Positions 17,819 through 26,991 of a stretch of DNA of 64,000 nt are shown here, one piece after another. A program made the position numbers and the translations under genes. The notes beneath the pieces are model-generated. The model did not search any database. It was not told the origin of the DNA and saw nothing but the letters and a program-made list of their open reading frames with translations. Origin of the DNA: Ruminococcus bromii (lineage in GTDB: Bacteria; Bacillota; Clostridia; Oscillospirales; Acutalibacteraceae); the NCBI RefSeq assembly GCF_002834235.1, contig NZ_NNBY01000047.1, forward strand, positions 1 to 64,000. The letters are read 5' to 3'. Numbering within the stretch: position 1 is the first letter of the stretch; every line of letters begins with the position of its first letter.

Positions 17819-18403
17819 ATGGGTATATTTGACAGCTTAAAAAATATGACAAATCAGACTGTAAAAAACAATGTTTCAAAGGCCGTTTCGGGAGCGGTAA
17901 ACAATGCGATGCACAAAAGCAAAACATTTGTATTTACCGATTATCCGAAAAATGCAGATGAACTCAAAAAAATGCCGGAGCTTGACTTTTCGTCACCTCT
18001 TTCAACAGCGGCATTTGCAATGCTTGTGTTGCTTGAATATGACGAAAGTCCGGAAAACACAATAGAAATGCTTAATGTATTAAAAGGACCTCAGCCGATG
18101 AACGGGATGGATGTTCAGTTTTTGCGTGACAGAATCAAGGGCAGGGGATATATTCCTCGCTCATATTTTGAGGGTTCATCCGTGAAGAACGATTATACAC
18201 CGAATGTTCCGTACAAAATAACCGTTTCCGAGTATGCATATACCTATCAGAGCGAGGGTTATGCAAAGGTTCAGGTTCAGTCGTCGGGAGCAGACTCACC
18301 TCGTCCGATTGAGCTTCGCAGAAAGGGCAATCAATGGTTCTTATGGCGTAATCTTGCACTCTCTGATATACGAACTCCGGCTTCGGTTGATCCTTGGGCA
18401 TAA
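17819..18403 (+). CDS. DUF6935-type protein
   Basis: 194 residues from ATG 17819, with AAAAAGGAGG upstream. The sequence fits DUF6935 as I remember it: FTDYPKNADELKKMPELDF, ENTIEMLNVLKGPQPM, FLRDRIKGRGYIPRSYF, then NDYTPNVPYKITV. It is soluble with no signal peptide. Function is unknown; the family often lies in operons with zinc-ribbon or virulence-factor-like proteins, as here. Confidence 0.65.
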   Translation: MGIFDSLKNMTNQTVKNNVSKAVSGAVNNAMHKSKTFVFTDYPKNADELKKMPELDFSSPLSTAAFAMLVLLEYDESPENTIEMLNVLKGPQPMNGMDVQFLRDRIKGRGYIPRSYFEGSSVKNDYTPNVPYKITVSEYAYTYQSEGYAKVQVQSSGADSPRPIELRRKGNQWFLWRNLALSDIRTPASVDPWA

Positions 18404-18416
18404 AGGAGGGATTTTT

Positions 18417-19970
18417 ATGAAAATCAAGAAAAAAGCAAAGCGTATTTCGAGTGTTGTTTTATGCTTTCTCATGCTGTTGACAACACTTCCTATGACAGCC
18501 ATAACCGCAAATGCGGCGGCTCAGGCTTATATCAAATATATCGACACCGAGGTTTACATAGGAGATGTCCTTAACATTATCGTGGGAGTAAACGGCGGCA
18601 GTACAGGCGAAACCTTTACCTATCAATGGCAGGCAAAATATCCGAGCCTAAACTGGGTTAACCTTTCCGATAAAACCGACAGACCCGACTCGAAATTTTC
18701 GGGTGTTTTTACAGACCATCTTAAATTTCAGACCTACGCAGAACTTGTAGGACCCGGCTCAGGGTGGAAAGATGTTGTCTTTAGATGTAAAGTAACGGGT
18801 TCAAAGAGCGGTACTTTTTATTCGGGAAAATGTAACTTTCCGGGACTTCTTGAGAAGACAGAAATTCCTACAATTGGATTTTTAGGCTTGGAGAAACCTG
18901 AACAGGGAAAAATCCCCTCAACAACGGCAACTCCGATAAACAGCACTTATTACAGCTTTGATTATATTGAGTGGTATAAGTACGAAAACAACAAAATTAG
19001 CAGAAAGCTCGACAGCGGAGAAACTTTTGACAGCGGTATGTATTGTTGTCAGCTATACTTTAATATGAACAAAGGATATGCGGTTGACAAAGACGCAGTA
19101 TGCGGTTTGTACAATGGCGACAGTCAGGCGACAATTCTTCAGGATGAAACCACAGGTCAATATTATATTTGGGCATATTACAATGTTCCATATGAATCGC
19201 CATCATTTACACATCAGTTCCCTGAGGCAGAAATTATGATTATGAAAGGCAAAGAAGAAATTATATGGGTTGCTGCCAAAAATGCCGCAAGCTATCAGTG
19301 GCAGATGAAAGTAAAGAGAAGAACACCCACCGGTATAATAAGAATGTGGAAAAACATAGATGACGACTCATCTACATTAAACCAGTTTTCCTTCAAGGGT
19401 ACAAAATCAAATACTTTGAGAATCAGACCGAATACGGATTTTGATGAAACTCAATTCAGATGTGCTGTTACGGGTAAAAACGGTGATGTTATTTACAGTG
19501 AATCGGTTAAAGTTACGCAAAAGTTTAATGCATGCATTATAATAGATTTCAGAACGGGCGGCTCACCGGATGACACTATTACTGTTAAGTTTGATAAATA
19601 CACTCCTGGTGGCGTTTATAAGAGTAGCTTTACAGATGAAATAGTGCACAAAAATGCAACTCTGTATTATTATCAAACAGGTACAGGTAAATATGTCATT
19701 ACCGTAAGCAAGCCGCAATGCGTGACACGGGTATATGAAGTGAATGTTGATAAGAAAGATGTTAACCTTGATGTAAACATTACTGTTCCGTATGATGTCA
19801 ATATGGACGGTGTTATTAATGTTGTGGACGCAACCTTGGTTCAAAAATACATTGTTGGGCTTGAAGAATTTGACGATTACACTCTTAAAATTGCAGACAC
19901 AAACGGTGACGGCACAATATCAGTTGTTGATGCTACAAATATTCAGAAGAAAATCGTGAATCTTTTGTAA
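18417..19970 (+). CDS. Secreted dockerin-containing protein (amylosome/cellulosome component)
   Basis: The start is ATG 18417, 14 bases after the preceding stop and behind AAAGGAGGG; longer frames upstream are spurious. Of 517 residues, about 1-38 form a signal peptide ending ANAAA. Residues 45-450 contain Ig-like or beta-sandwich segments (YQWQAKYPSLNW, FRCKVTGS; later YQWQMKVKRR, FRCAVTGKNG), possibly two copies. The last 60 residues are a type I dockerin with two calcium loops: DVNMDGVINVVDATLVQK and DTNGDGTISVVDATNIQK. It should dock onto a cohesin scaffold. No catalytic domain is visible, so a binding or structural role is likely. Confidence 0.85.
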   Translation: MKIKKKAKRISSVVLCFLMLLTTLPMTAITANAAAQAYIKYIDTEVYIGDVLNIIVGVNGGSTGETFTYQWQAKYPSLNWVNLSDKTDRPDSKFSGVFTDHLKFQTYAELVGPGSGWKDVVFRCKVTGSKSGTFYSGKCNFPGLLEKTEIPTIGFLGLEKPEQGKIPSTTATPINSTYYSFDYIEWYKYENNKISRKLDSGETFDSGMYCCQLYFNMNKGYAVDKDAVCGLYNGDSQATILQDETTGQYYIWAYYNVPYESPSFTHQFPEAEIMIMKGKEEIIWVAAKNAASYQWQMKVKRRTPTGIIRMWKNIDDDSSTLNQFSFKGTKSNTLRIRPNTDFDETQFRCAVTGKNGDVIYSESVKVTQKFNACIIIDFRTGGSPDDTITVKFDKYTPGGVYKSSFTDEIVHKNATLYYYQTGTGKYVITVSKPQCVTRVYEVNVDKKDVNLDVNITVPYDVNMDGVINVVDATLVQKYIVGLEEFDDYTLKIADTNGDGTISVVDATNIQKKIVNLL

Positions 19971-19982
19971 AGGAGAAAGTTT

Positions 19983-21116
19983 ATGGGACTATTTGAAAAG
20001 AAATATTGTGACCTTTGCGGTGACAAGGTAAACGCCCTTACAAGGCAAAAGCTTTCAGACGGTTATCTTTGCAGCGACTGTAAGCACAAGCTCAGTTCGC
20101 TTTCATCAGGCTGGAAAAACAGAACATTAGCAGATGTTAAAGCTCATCTTGAACAGCGTGAACAGAACAGACAGAAATATTCGGCATTTGTTCAGTCGGC
20201 AAGTGCCGGTACAAATGAAAAGCTTGTTGTAGATTTTAATAACAGAAAATTCTATTTTACAATAGGCAGAGATTTCAAAAACAGCAATCCTGAAATTTTT
20301 GATTTTTCACAGCTGCAGGACTTTTGGCTTGAGCTTGGATATACAACTCTGCAGGATTCCGACCGTGACGGAATTCCTGATGAGTATGACCGCTATGATA
20401 ACCGTCAGGGCAGGAACAGCGGTTTTGGCAGTCAGTTTGATACAACAAACTCATTTTCGGGGCAAAACGGTATGCTTGATGTTCCGCTTGCACTTCAGCC
20501 GTATGTTCGTGATACAAACACATCGTCATCACCGCAAAGAATATCTTCTTTAAAAGCAAAATTCATCGTAAATCATCCGTTCATAACCGATATATCAATG
20601 TATGTTGATTCGTCAATCGGTACTGTAAGGAATGAGCTTATGAGAGCGTTTGATGACGGAATGCAGTTAATGAGACTGTGTGAACAAATAAGGAACGGTA
20701 TGCAGAACAATATGGGCTATCAGCAAAGCGGAATGTCCATGCAGAACAATATGGGTTATCAGCAGAACGGAATGCCCATGCAGAACAATATGGGTTATCA
20801 GCAAGGCGGAATGCCCATGCAGAACAATATGGGTTATCAGCAAAGCGGAATGCCCATGCAGAACAATATGGGTTATCAGCAAAGCGGAATGCCTATGCAG
20901 AACAATATGGGTTATCAGCAGAACGGAATGCCCATGCAGAACAATATGGGCTATCAGCAGAACGGAATGCCTATGCAGAGCAACACAGTAAATCAGCAAG
21001 TTTCACAGCCGTTTACTCCGCAAAATGCTGCGGCAATTGTTTGCTCGGCTTGCGGATATAAGCCTGACGGCAATCCGCCGAAATTCTGTCCGTTCTGTGG
21101 GGCTGCCATGACATAA
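19983..21116 (+). CDS. Zinc-ribbon protein with 13-residue Gln/Asn/Met repeats
   Basis: 377 residues, with ATG 19983 behind AAAGGAGAAAG. The N-terminus is a DUF4428-like zinc ribbon (CDLCGDKVNALT...YLCSDCKHKL). The middle holds a calcium-loop-like DSDRDGIPDEYDRYDNRQ near residue 120. From 20700 come seven near-perfect 13-residue repeats (MQNNMGYQQSGMP type) and a decayed eighth. The C-terminus is a second zinc ribbon (CSACGYKPDGN...CPFCGAAM). No signal peptide is present, so it is probably cytoplasmic. Function unknown. Confidence 0.8.
   Translation: MGLFEKKYCDLCGDKVNALTRQKLSDGYLCSDCKHKLSSLSSGWKNRTLADVKAHLEQREQNRQKYSAFVQSASAGTNEKLVVDFNNRKFYFTIGRDFKNSNPEIFDFSQLQDFWLELGYTTLQDSDRDGIPDEYDRYDNRQGRNSGFGSQFDTTNSFSGQNGMLDVPLALQPYVRDTNTSSSPQRISSLKAKFIVNHPFITDISMYVDSSIGTVRNELMRAFDDGMQLMRLCEQIRNGMQNNMGYQQSGMSMQNNMGYQQNGMPMQNNMGYQQGGMPMQNNMGYQQSGMPMQNNMGYQQSGMPMQNNMGYQQNGMPMQNNMGYQQNGMPMQSNTVNQQVSQPFTPQNAAAIVCSACGYKPDGNPPKFCPFCGAAMT
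20700..21011 (+). repeat. 39-bp tandem coding repeat, seven units plus one degenerate
   Basis: Seven units of 39 bp (20700-20972) encode M-Q-N-N-M-G-Y-Q-Q-x-G-M-P with x = S, N or G; the eighth (20973-21011) is degraded. Units differ by a few synonymous bases, so copy number may vary between strains. Confidence 0.95.
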
Positions 21117-21121
21117 CCGAT

Positions 21122-21550
21122 ATGACTTTACGGCCGTTATTTCATAATATTTCCAAACGAAAAACGCGTGTAAAAAAAGAAATTGTATCCGTGAGCTATT
21201 CAAAAAATCATTCAAATTTTGATTACTGCTGTTCTTTTTATGTGCGAAAAAAAGGTGTAAATTTCCTTTTTGACGCTATCTGCAAATGCGGTTACATAGC
21301 TTTTGAAAATGTTTTGATCGACGAAACAGATATGAGACTTCTGTGTGACACCGCCGAAGACGCATTGGAAATTCTGAAAAAATATAATCCAAAAAACAAA
21401 GGACTAACAGTCGATGACGCCACGGTTACAATCGTTGAAATCATATTTTCCGACAAAAACAGTATGTCGGTCAGTATGACGGAACAAACCTTGGCTTCGC
21501 TCGAAAAAGCGTTCTTTGCCCTTGCTGAAAAATATTGCAAAGATGTTTAA
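21122..21550 (+). CDS. Hypothetical protein
   Basis: Up to 142 residues; ATG 21122 has no ribosome site, and GTG 21191 is a possible shorter start. The product is soluble and mixed alpha/beta with three Cys close together (YCCSFY, CKCGY). I do not recognise the family. It follows the zinc-ribbon gene by a few bases and is closed by a terminator at 21584. Confidence 0.55.
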   Translation: MTLRPLFHNISKRKTRVKKEIVSVSYSKNHSNFDYCCSFYVRKKGVNFLFDAICKCGYIAFENVLIDETDMRLLCDTAEDALEILKKYNPKNKGLTVDDATVTIVEIIFSDKNSMSVSMTEQTLASLEKAFFALAEKYCKDV

Positions 21551-21583
21551 TCTCTAAAAATAGTTGAAAAGCAACCCTATGGA

Positions 21584-21621
21584 AACAACTCCCACGGTAA
21601 AATAATCGTGGGGTTGTTTTT
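21584..21621 (+). terminator. Intrinsic terminator
   Basis: AACAACTCCCACG pairs with CGTGGGGTTGTT (21607-21618), followed by a T-tract. Confidence 0.85.
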
Positions 21622-21651
21622 TTCTGTAACAGAAAATGAGTGCATTTTTTC

Positions 21652-21680
21652 TTGCCATTACCGTAGTAATTGTTTATAAT
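21652..21680 (+). promoter_or_regulatory. Sigma-A promoter for DUF4186-recQ
   Basis: TTGCCA (21652-21657), 17-base spacer, TATAAT (21675-21680), about 30 bases before the start at 21712. Confidence 0.75.
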
Positions 21681-21711
21681 TAAGGTATGACAATAAAAGA
21701 AGGCATGAACA

Positions 21712-22086
21712 ATGCAAACGATAGATGAGGCACTAAACAAACTGAAAAAATCTGATTTTCGCAGTCGGTTTCATTTAAAGCCAAAGGACATTGACTATAT
21801 TAATGAAAAGGGAATGAATAAAATCCGTTCCCATGCAGAAGATTTTGTCAGAACACGGCTTGCACCAAAATATATTCCGAATGACGGAAAGCAAACGCCT
21901 ATGAGGGGACACCCTGTTTTTATCGCACAGCACGCCTGTGCCTGTTGTTGCAGAGGGTGTCTTAACAAGTGGTACAGAGTTGCAAAGGACAAACAGCTTA
22001 ACGAGGTTGAACAGCAGAAAATTGTAAATCTGCTTATGGCTTGGATTGAAAGGGAATACAATGATTATAATTCCAATAAAGAATGA
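21712..22086 (+). CDS. DUF4186 family protein
   Basis: 124 residues. The run HPVFIAQHACACCCRGCLNKWY, with clustered Cys residues, is the signature of DUF4186, a small family of unknown function that may bind metal. The stop overlaps the possible recQ start by four bases, so the two are probably translated together. Confidence 0.8.
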   Translation: MQTIDEALNKLKKSDFRSRFHLKPKDIDYINEKGMNKIRSHAEDFVRTRLAPKYIPNDGKQTPMRGHPVFIAQHACACCCRGCLNKWYRVAKDKQLNEVEQQKIVNLLMAWIEREYNDYNSNKE

Positions 22087-23909
22087 TAGATAAGGGCAAA
22101 AAGATGAGTGATAAATTAAGCGTGTTAAAAGATTACTTCGGACACGATTCTTTCAGAGACGGACAGGAACAGATAGTTGACGCTTTGCTTGACGGCAGAG
22201 ATGCACTTTGTATTATGCCCACAGGTGCGGGCAAGTCTATGTGCTATCAGATTCCCGCATTACTTTTTGACGGGGTGACAATTGTTGTGTCACCTCTGAT
22301 TTCGCTTATGAAGGATCAGGTCGGCTCACTCGTTCAGTCGGGAGTTCCTGCGGCATATATAAACAGCTCGCTTTCATATCCGCAATTTCTCCGAGTGCTT
22401 TCAAATGTTGAACACGGAAAATACAAAATCATCTATGTTGCACCCGAAAGACTGTTGACTGACGGATTTCTCGACACCTGTAAAAAGATAAAAATCTCAA
22501 TGGTTGCAGTTGACGAGGCTCATTGCGTTTCACAATGGGGACAGGATTTCAGACCGAGTTACCTCAAAATTATTTCATTTGTTGAAAGCCTTGCAAATCG
22601 TCCGATTGTCGGAGCATTCACCGCAACGGCTACAAATGATGTAAAAGAAGATATAAAGAAAATTCTCAGGCTTGAAAATCCGTTTGAAATTACAACGGGA
22701 TTTGACCGCCCCAACCTTTTCTTCGGTGTAATAAAGTCATCGTCAAAGGACGAAAAGCTTATTGACCTCATTCGGGAGCGTGGCGACAGGTCGGGAATTG
22801 TCTATTGTGCAACCCGAAAAAATGTTGAATCTGTCTGCGAATTGCTCTGCGATAACGGCTTTTCGGCGGCAAGATACCATGCAGGTCTTGATGAATACGA
22901 ACGCAGGAAAAATCAGGAGGATTTTGTTTTTGACCGAAAAAATATTATGGTCGCAACCAATGCTTTCGGTATGGGAATTGACAAGTCAAATGTTACATAT
23001 GTAATTCATTACAATATGCCGAAAAACATTGAAAGCTACTATCAAGAGGCAGGACGGGCAGGTCGTGACGGCGGTGAGGCTGATTGTATTCTGCTCTACA
23101 GTCCTAAGGATGTTCGCCTAAATCGCTTTATGATTGAAAATTCCGAGGGCAACGATGAGCTTACAATTGAAGAAAACGAGCAAATTCGTGAGCGTGATTT
23201 TGAACGCTTAAAATATATGACCTTTTACAGCACAACAAACGATTGTCTGCGTGGATTTATTCTGCGGTATTTCGGCGGTGAAAAAAAGGCTTACTGCGGA
23301 AAATGCTCCAACTGTCTTTCAGTTCACAAGCTTGTTGATGTCACAATTGATGCTCAAAAAATTATGTCGTGTATTGCAAGAACAGGACAAAGGTACGGCA
23401 AAACCGTGATTTGTGATGTGTTAAAGGGCAGTAAAAGCGAGAAAATTCTAAAAGCTGAGCTTAACAATCAGTCAACCTACGGAATAATGAAAGAGGTTAC
23501 GGCAAGACATATTTTCGGCACAATTGACTTTCTTGCCGAAAAGGAGTATATCTCATCCGACAATGAAACCGAGGTTCTAAAACTTTTGCCAAAGAGCCGA
23601 GATGTGCTTTTCGGACGGGAACGGCTTGTGATGAAGAAAGTTGAAAACTCCGAAAAGGTTGTCAAAACGCACCGCCCCGAAGTGCCTGTCAATTCCGATT
23701 TACTTGATGCGCTCAAGGCTTTGCGAAAAGGCATTGCATCCAAAAAGAGCGTTCCTGCCTATGTTATTTTTACCGATGCAACGCTGATTGATATGTGCAA
23801 AAAATGCCCCGAAACACCCGATGAAATGCTTGAAGTTTCGGGTGTGGGCAGAACAAAGCTTGAAAAATTCGGAAAACAATTTCTCGAAGAAATCGCAAAA
23901 TTCAGATAA
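22083..23909 (+). CDS. recQ: ATP-dependent DNA helicase RecQ
   Basis: 608 residues from ATG 22083; a second ATG at 22104 behind AAGGG may be the real start. It unwinds DNA 3' to 5' in recombination and fork repair. Visible motifs are Walker A TGAGKSMCYQ, DEAH box VDEAHCVSQWGQDFRP, motif III FTATAT, motif V NAFGMGIDK and motif VI YYQEAGRAGRDG. The RecQ zinc site has CxKCSNC (CGKCSNC near 410). The HRDC domain is at the C-terminus (LLDALKALRKGIASK onward). Length and order match standard RecQ. Confidence 0.95.
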   Translation: MIDKGKKMSDKLSVLKDYFGHDSFRDGQEQIVDALLDGRDALCIMPTGAGKSMCYQIPALLFDGVTIVVSPLISLMKDQVGSLVQSGVPAAYINSSLSYPQFLRVLSNVEHGKYKIIYVAPERLLTDGFLDTCKKIKISMVAVDEAHCVSQWGQDFRPSYLKIISFVESLANRPIVGAFTATATNDVKEDIKKILRLENPFEITTGFDRPNLFFGVIKSSSKDEKLIDLIRERGDRSGIVYCATRKNVESVCELLCDNGFSAARYHAGLDEYERRKNQEDFVFDRKNIMVATNAFGMGIDKSNVTYVIHYNMPKNIESYYQEAGRAGRDGGEADCILLYSPKDVRLNRFMIENSEGNDELTIEENEQIRERDFERLKYMTFYSTTNDCLRGFILRYFGGEKKAYCGKCSNCLSVHKLVDVTIDAQKIMSCIARTGQRYGKTVICDVLKGSKSEKILKAELNNQSTYGIMKEVTARHIFGTIDFLAEKEYISSDNETEVLKLLPKSRDVLFGRERLVMKKVENSEKVVKTHRPEVPVNSDLLDALKALRKGIASKKSVPAYVIFTDATLIDMCKKCPETPDEMLEVSGVGRTKLEKFGKQFLEEIAKFR

Positions 23910-23923
23910 CTTCATATACTGTT

Positions 23924-23957
23924 AAAGGATGAACGAATTCGTTTGTCCTTTTCTTTT
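23924..23957 (+). terminator. Terminator after recQ
   Basis: AAAGGA-TG-AACGAATTCGTT-TG-TCCTTT forms a nearly continuous stem followed by TCTTTTT. Confidence 0.7.
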
Positions 23958-23975
23958 TCAATTTTTAAAATTGCA

Positions 23976-24004
23976 TTGAAATAATTAGTACAAAGTGATA
24001 CAAT
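23976..24004 (+). promoter_or_regulatory. Promoter of the DUF2974 gene
   Basis: TTGAAA (23976-23981), 17-base spacer, TACAAT (23999-24004), 35 bases before ATG 24039. Confidence 0.6.
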
Positions 24005-24038
24005 AATTACAGAGAGAAAACAGATTGGAGGCATTTGT

Positions 24039-25151
24039 ATGGCTGACATATTTGATTACATAAGCTGGCGCGGCGATTTGACATTTGAACAGGATGGTTT
24101 TAACGAGCTTGACGCACTTGTGCTTTCACGTCTTTCATATCTTCCTTTTGACGGTGCGGTATCGTCCTGTCTGTTTGATGAAATTACCCTTGAACAGGCG
24201 GCAATGCGTGTGTTTGCAACCGATGATTACGAGAAAAATCTATTGTGGAAGGGTGACGCCGACCTTTTGAAAGCAACGGCAGAGAGCAAGAGATTCGGCA
24301 AAATTCTTGTTTCGGGGTATGTAAACGAGGTTGAGTCCGATGTGAGTATGCAGTTTTCCGCAATCACTTTTGAATTTCTCAAAAAGAATTATTTTATTTC
24401 ATACAGAGGAACGGACTTTTCTCTTGTCGGCTGGCAGGAGGACTTCAATATGTTCTTCACATTTCCGTTGCCGTCACAGAAAAAGGCTCTTGATTATTTT
24501 GAAAAGGCAGTCCGTATGCTCAACGGAAAATTCATTCTGGGCGGTCACTCAAAGGGCGGAAATCTTGCGGTTTATGCCGGTGCTTTTACCGATGAAAATT
24601 CAAGAAATCACATTGATTATATTTACAATTTTGACGGACCGGGGTTTTCTCTTGACAAAATCAGGGACAGCGGATTTTATGAAGTCGATGACAGAATCTA
24701 CACCTTTGTTCCGCAGTCAAGCATTTTCGGCATGATGTTTGAGCATGAGGAGAGCTACACAATTGTAAAGAGCAATCAAAAAGGTTTTCTCCAACACGAT
24801 GTCTATTCGTGGGAGATTGAGCAGAACAGGCTTGTCAGGCTGAAAAGCACTACAAATTTCAGCGTTTTCTTTGACCACACGCTGAAAGAATTTGTTGAAT
24901 CGCTGACAATTGCTCAAAGACGGGAGTTCATAAAAGAGGTTTTTGCCCTTTTATCGCTGACCGAAACCGAAACTTTTAATGAGATGCTGAAAAATCCGCT
25001 TAAAAACACGGGAACAATCCTAAAATCCTTTGCAGGTCTTGACAGCAAAACAAGAAATATGCTTTTGAAAACAATCTTCGCATTCGTAAAAAGTGCCAAA
25101 AATAATTTTTCCGACATAACAGGCGGTCAGAACAAAATTACCGTCAGTTAA
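24039..25151 (+). CDS. DUF2974 / Mbeg1-like alpha/beta hydrolase
   Basis: 370 residues behind GGAGG. The nucleophile elbow GGHSKGGNLAVYAG near residue 175 and the preceding IVFRGT-like segment (ISYRGTDFSLVGW) are those of the lipase-like Mbeg1 family (PF11187). A later DGPGFS and a His near 230-260 may complete the triad. There is no signal peptide, so it is a cytoplasmic esterase- or lipase-like enzyme of unknown substrate. It is monocistronic. Confidence 0.85.
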   Translation: MADIFDYISWRGDLTFEQDGFNELDALVLSRLSYLPFDGAVSSCLFDEITLEQAAMRVFATDDYEKNLLWKGDADLLKATAESKRFGKILVSGYVNEVESDVSMQFSAITFEFLKKNYFISYRGTDFSLVGWQEDFNMFFTFPLPSQKKALDYFEKAVRMLNGKFILGGHSKGGNLAVYAGAFTDENSRNHIDYIYNFDGPGFSLDKIRDSGFYEVDDRIYTFVPQSSIFGMMFEHEESYTIVKSNQKGFLQHDVYSWEIEQNRLVRLKSTTNFSVFFDHTLKEFVESLTIAQRREFIKEVFALLSLTETETFNEMLKNPLKNTGTILKSFAGLDSKTRNMLLKTIFAFVKSAKNNFSDITGGQNKITVS

Positions 25152-25170
25152 TTATAAAAAAGCTCATATA

Positions 25171-25204
25171 TGCTCCGATACTTTTTAGCGTCGGAGCATT
25201 TTCT
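25171..25204 (+). terminator. Intrinsic terminator
   Basis: TGCTCCGA (25171-25178) pairs with TCGGAGCA (25191-25198), followed by TTTTCTTT. Confidence 0.8.
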
Positions 25205-25301
25205 TTGCAAAAAAATCATTTGTCAAGACGAAATTCCCGTTTTGTCAATTGGCACTTTTGGAATTTGTATTGTCAGTCTTGAAAATTTTTCATAATATAC
25301 A

Positions 25302-25339
25302 AAAAACCCGACACGGTGTATGCTGTGTCGGGTTTTTAT
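25302..25339. terminator. Bidirectional terminator
   Basis: AAAAACCCGACAC pairs with GTGTCGGGTTTTT. It serves the exoA operon arriving from the right. Confidence 0.85.
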
Positions 25340-25347
25340 TTTGCTTT

Positions 25348-26106
25348 TTAAATGTCAATCGTCAGTTCAACGGGGCAATGGTCAGAACCTAAAATTTCGG
25401 TATGGATTTTTGCACCGTCAAGCTTGCTTTCAAGAGCTTTTGAAACGATAAAATAGTCAATACGCCAGCCCGCATTTTTTTCACGAGCCTTGAATCTGTA
25501 TGACCACCACGAATACACGCCCTCTGTATCGGGATAGAAATAGCGGTAGGTGTCGATAAAGCCGTCATCGAGCAACGCTGTCATCTTTGAACGCTCTTCA
25601 TCGGTAAAGCCTGCATTTTTACGGTTGGTTTTCGGATTCTTCAAATCAATTTCTTTGTGTGCAACATTCAAATCGCCGCACATAATAACAGGCTTTTTTT
25701 CTTCAAGTTTTTTCAGATATGCCTTGAAATCATCTTCCCATTTCATTCGGTAATCAAGCCTTTTCAGCTCGCTTTGCGAGTTTGGAGTGTAGCAGGTGAC
25801 AACAAAGCAATTGTCAAATTCTGCCGTGATAACTCTGCCCTCATGATCGTGTTCGTCAATGCCGATCCCGTAACATACATTCAAAGGCTCTTCCTTTGTG
25901 AACATAGCCGTTCCCGAATAGCCTTTTTTGTCGGCATAGCACCAATACTGATGATATCCTTCAAGCAAGAGGTCAATCTGTCCCTCTTGAAGCTTTGTTT
26001 CCTGAAGACAGAAAATATCTGCGTCAACATCTTTAAAAAAGTCCTCAAAGCCCTTTGTAACACAGGCACGAAGTCCGTTTACATTCCACGAAATCAATTT
26101 TTTCAT
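25348..26106 (-). CDS. exoA: Exodeoxyribonuclease III
   Basis: 252 residues, the usual length. The sequence starts KKLISWNVNGLRACV and has the catalytic LQETKLQ, CGDLNVAH and GSDHCPVEL motifs of the ExoIII/APE1 (xth/exoA) family. It cleaves abasic sites and 3' blocks in base excision repair. It lies at the end of a minus-strand cluster of oxidative-stress genes (PerR-type regulator, rubrerythrin, rubredoxin), which fits repair of oxidised DNA. Confidence 0.95.
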   Translation of the reverse strand: MKKLISWNVNGLRACVTKGFEDFFKDVDADIFCLQETKLQEGQIDLLLEGYHQYWCYADKKGYSGTAMFTKEEPLNVCYGIGIDEHDHEGRVITAEFDNCFVVTCYTPNSQSELKRLDYRMKWEDDFKAYLKKLEEKKPVIMCGDLNVAHKEIDLKNPKTNRKNAGFTDEERSKMTALLDDGFIDTYRYFYPDTEGVYSWWSYRFKAREKNAGWRIDYFIVSKALESKLDGAKIHTEILGSDHCPVELTIDI

Positions 26107-26170
26107 AATTTACTCCCGTACACACAAAAGGGAGCAAGCATTGCCTGCTCCCAAATTGCCAATTTGTTAA

Positions 26171-26329
26171 TTATTCTTCTGCGGAAAATTCGTCTTTGCC
26201 TACACCACAGAGAGGGCATACCCAATCCTCGGGTACATCTTCCCATGCTGTGCCTGCATCAACGCCGTTATCGGGATCGCCGATTTCAGGATCGTAAACA
26301 TATCCGCAAACATCGCATACATATTTCAT
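26171..26329 (-). CDS. Rubredoxin
   Basis: 52 codons starting at ATG 26327-26329 with an AGGAG site. The protein has both CxxCG knuckles ([16 protein letters not shown] and [13 protein letters not shown]), which bind one iron. It carries electrons to rubrerythrin and similar peroxide or oxygen reductases. It sits 97 bases from the rubrerythrin gene on the same strand. Confidence 0.97.
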   Translation of the reverse strand: MKYVCDVCGYVYDPEIGDPDNGVDAGTAWEDVPEDWVCPLCGVGKDEFSAEE

Positions 26330-26426
26330 ACTATCAAATCTCCTGTTCAAAGTCTGTTGTGTAATCGGTTAGTTGTTGGTCATACGATTATCAAGCTGAC
26401 TTTTTTGATTTTTTATTTTTTAATGA

Positions 26427-26966
26427 TTACTTAAAGTATCTGTTAAGAAGACCTCTAAAGCCTGCGCCGTGTCTTGCTTCATCCTTTGCCATCTCGTGAA
26501 CCGTGTCATGAATAGCGTCAAGGTTCTGAGCCTTTGCACGCTTTGCAAGGTCAAACTTACCTTCGCAAGCACCTGTTTCTGCATCTACACGCATCTGAAG
26601 ATTCTTCTTTGTGCTGTCTGTAAGAACTTCGCCTAAAAGCTCTGCAAACTTGGCAGCGTGTTCAGCCTCTTCAAAAGCATACTTTGTAAATGCGGCAGAA
26701 ACCTCGGGATAGCCTTCTCTGTCTGCAACTCTTGCCATTGCAAGATACATACCTACTTCGCTGCATTCTCCCTCAAAGTTAGCTCTGAGATCCTTGAGAA
26801 TATCTTCGCTTACGCCCTGAGCAACGCCAACCTCGTGAACTGTTGCGAAAGACGCCTCCTCGTCCATCTGCTTAAATTTTTCCTTCGGTGCCTTACAAAC
26901 AGGGCAAGCCTCGGGAGCTTCGGGACCTTCATAAACATAACCGCATACTGTGCAATACCATTTCAT
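26427..26966 (-). CDS. rbr: Reverse rubrerythrin (rubredoxin domain first)
   Basis: I start at ATG 26964-26966 (179 aa; AGGAG upstream); the longer frame has no support. Residues 1-38 are a rubredoxin domain ([24 protein letters not shown]). The rest is a ferritin-like four-helix bundle with di-iron ligands in [20 protein letters not shown] and KDEARHG. This order is the reverse of classical rubrerythrin and is typical of the H2O2- and O2-reducing revRbr of clostridia. The PerR-type gene 25 bases upstream probably regulates it. Confidence 0.93.
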   Translation of the reverse strand: MKWYCTVCGYVYEGPEAPEACPVCKAPKEKFKQMDEEASFATVHEVGVAQGVSEDILKDLRANFEGECSEVGMYLAMARVADREGYPEVSAAFTKYAFEEAEHAAKFAELLGEVLTDSTKKNLQMRVDAETGACEGKFDLAKRAKAQNLDAIHDTVHEMAKDEARHGAGFRGLLNRYFK

Positions 26967-26991
26967 AATTACTTCTCCTTTGTAATAAATA

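Noticed and set aside
20700..21011. Possible CRISPR array
   Set aside because: The 39-bp units are contiguous with no spacers and encode an in-frame 13-residue protein repeat.
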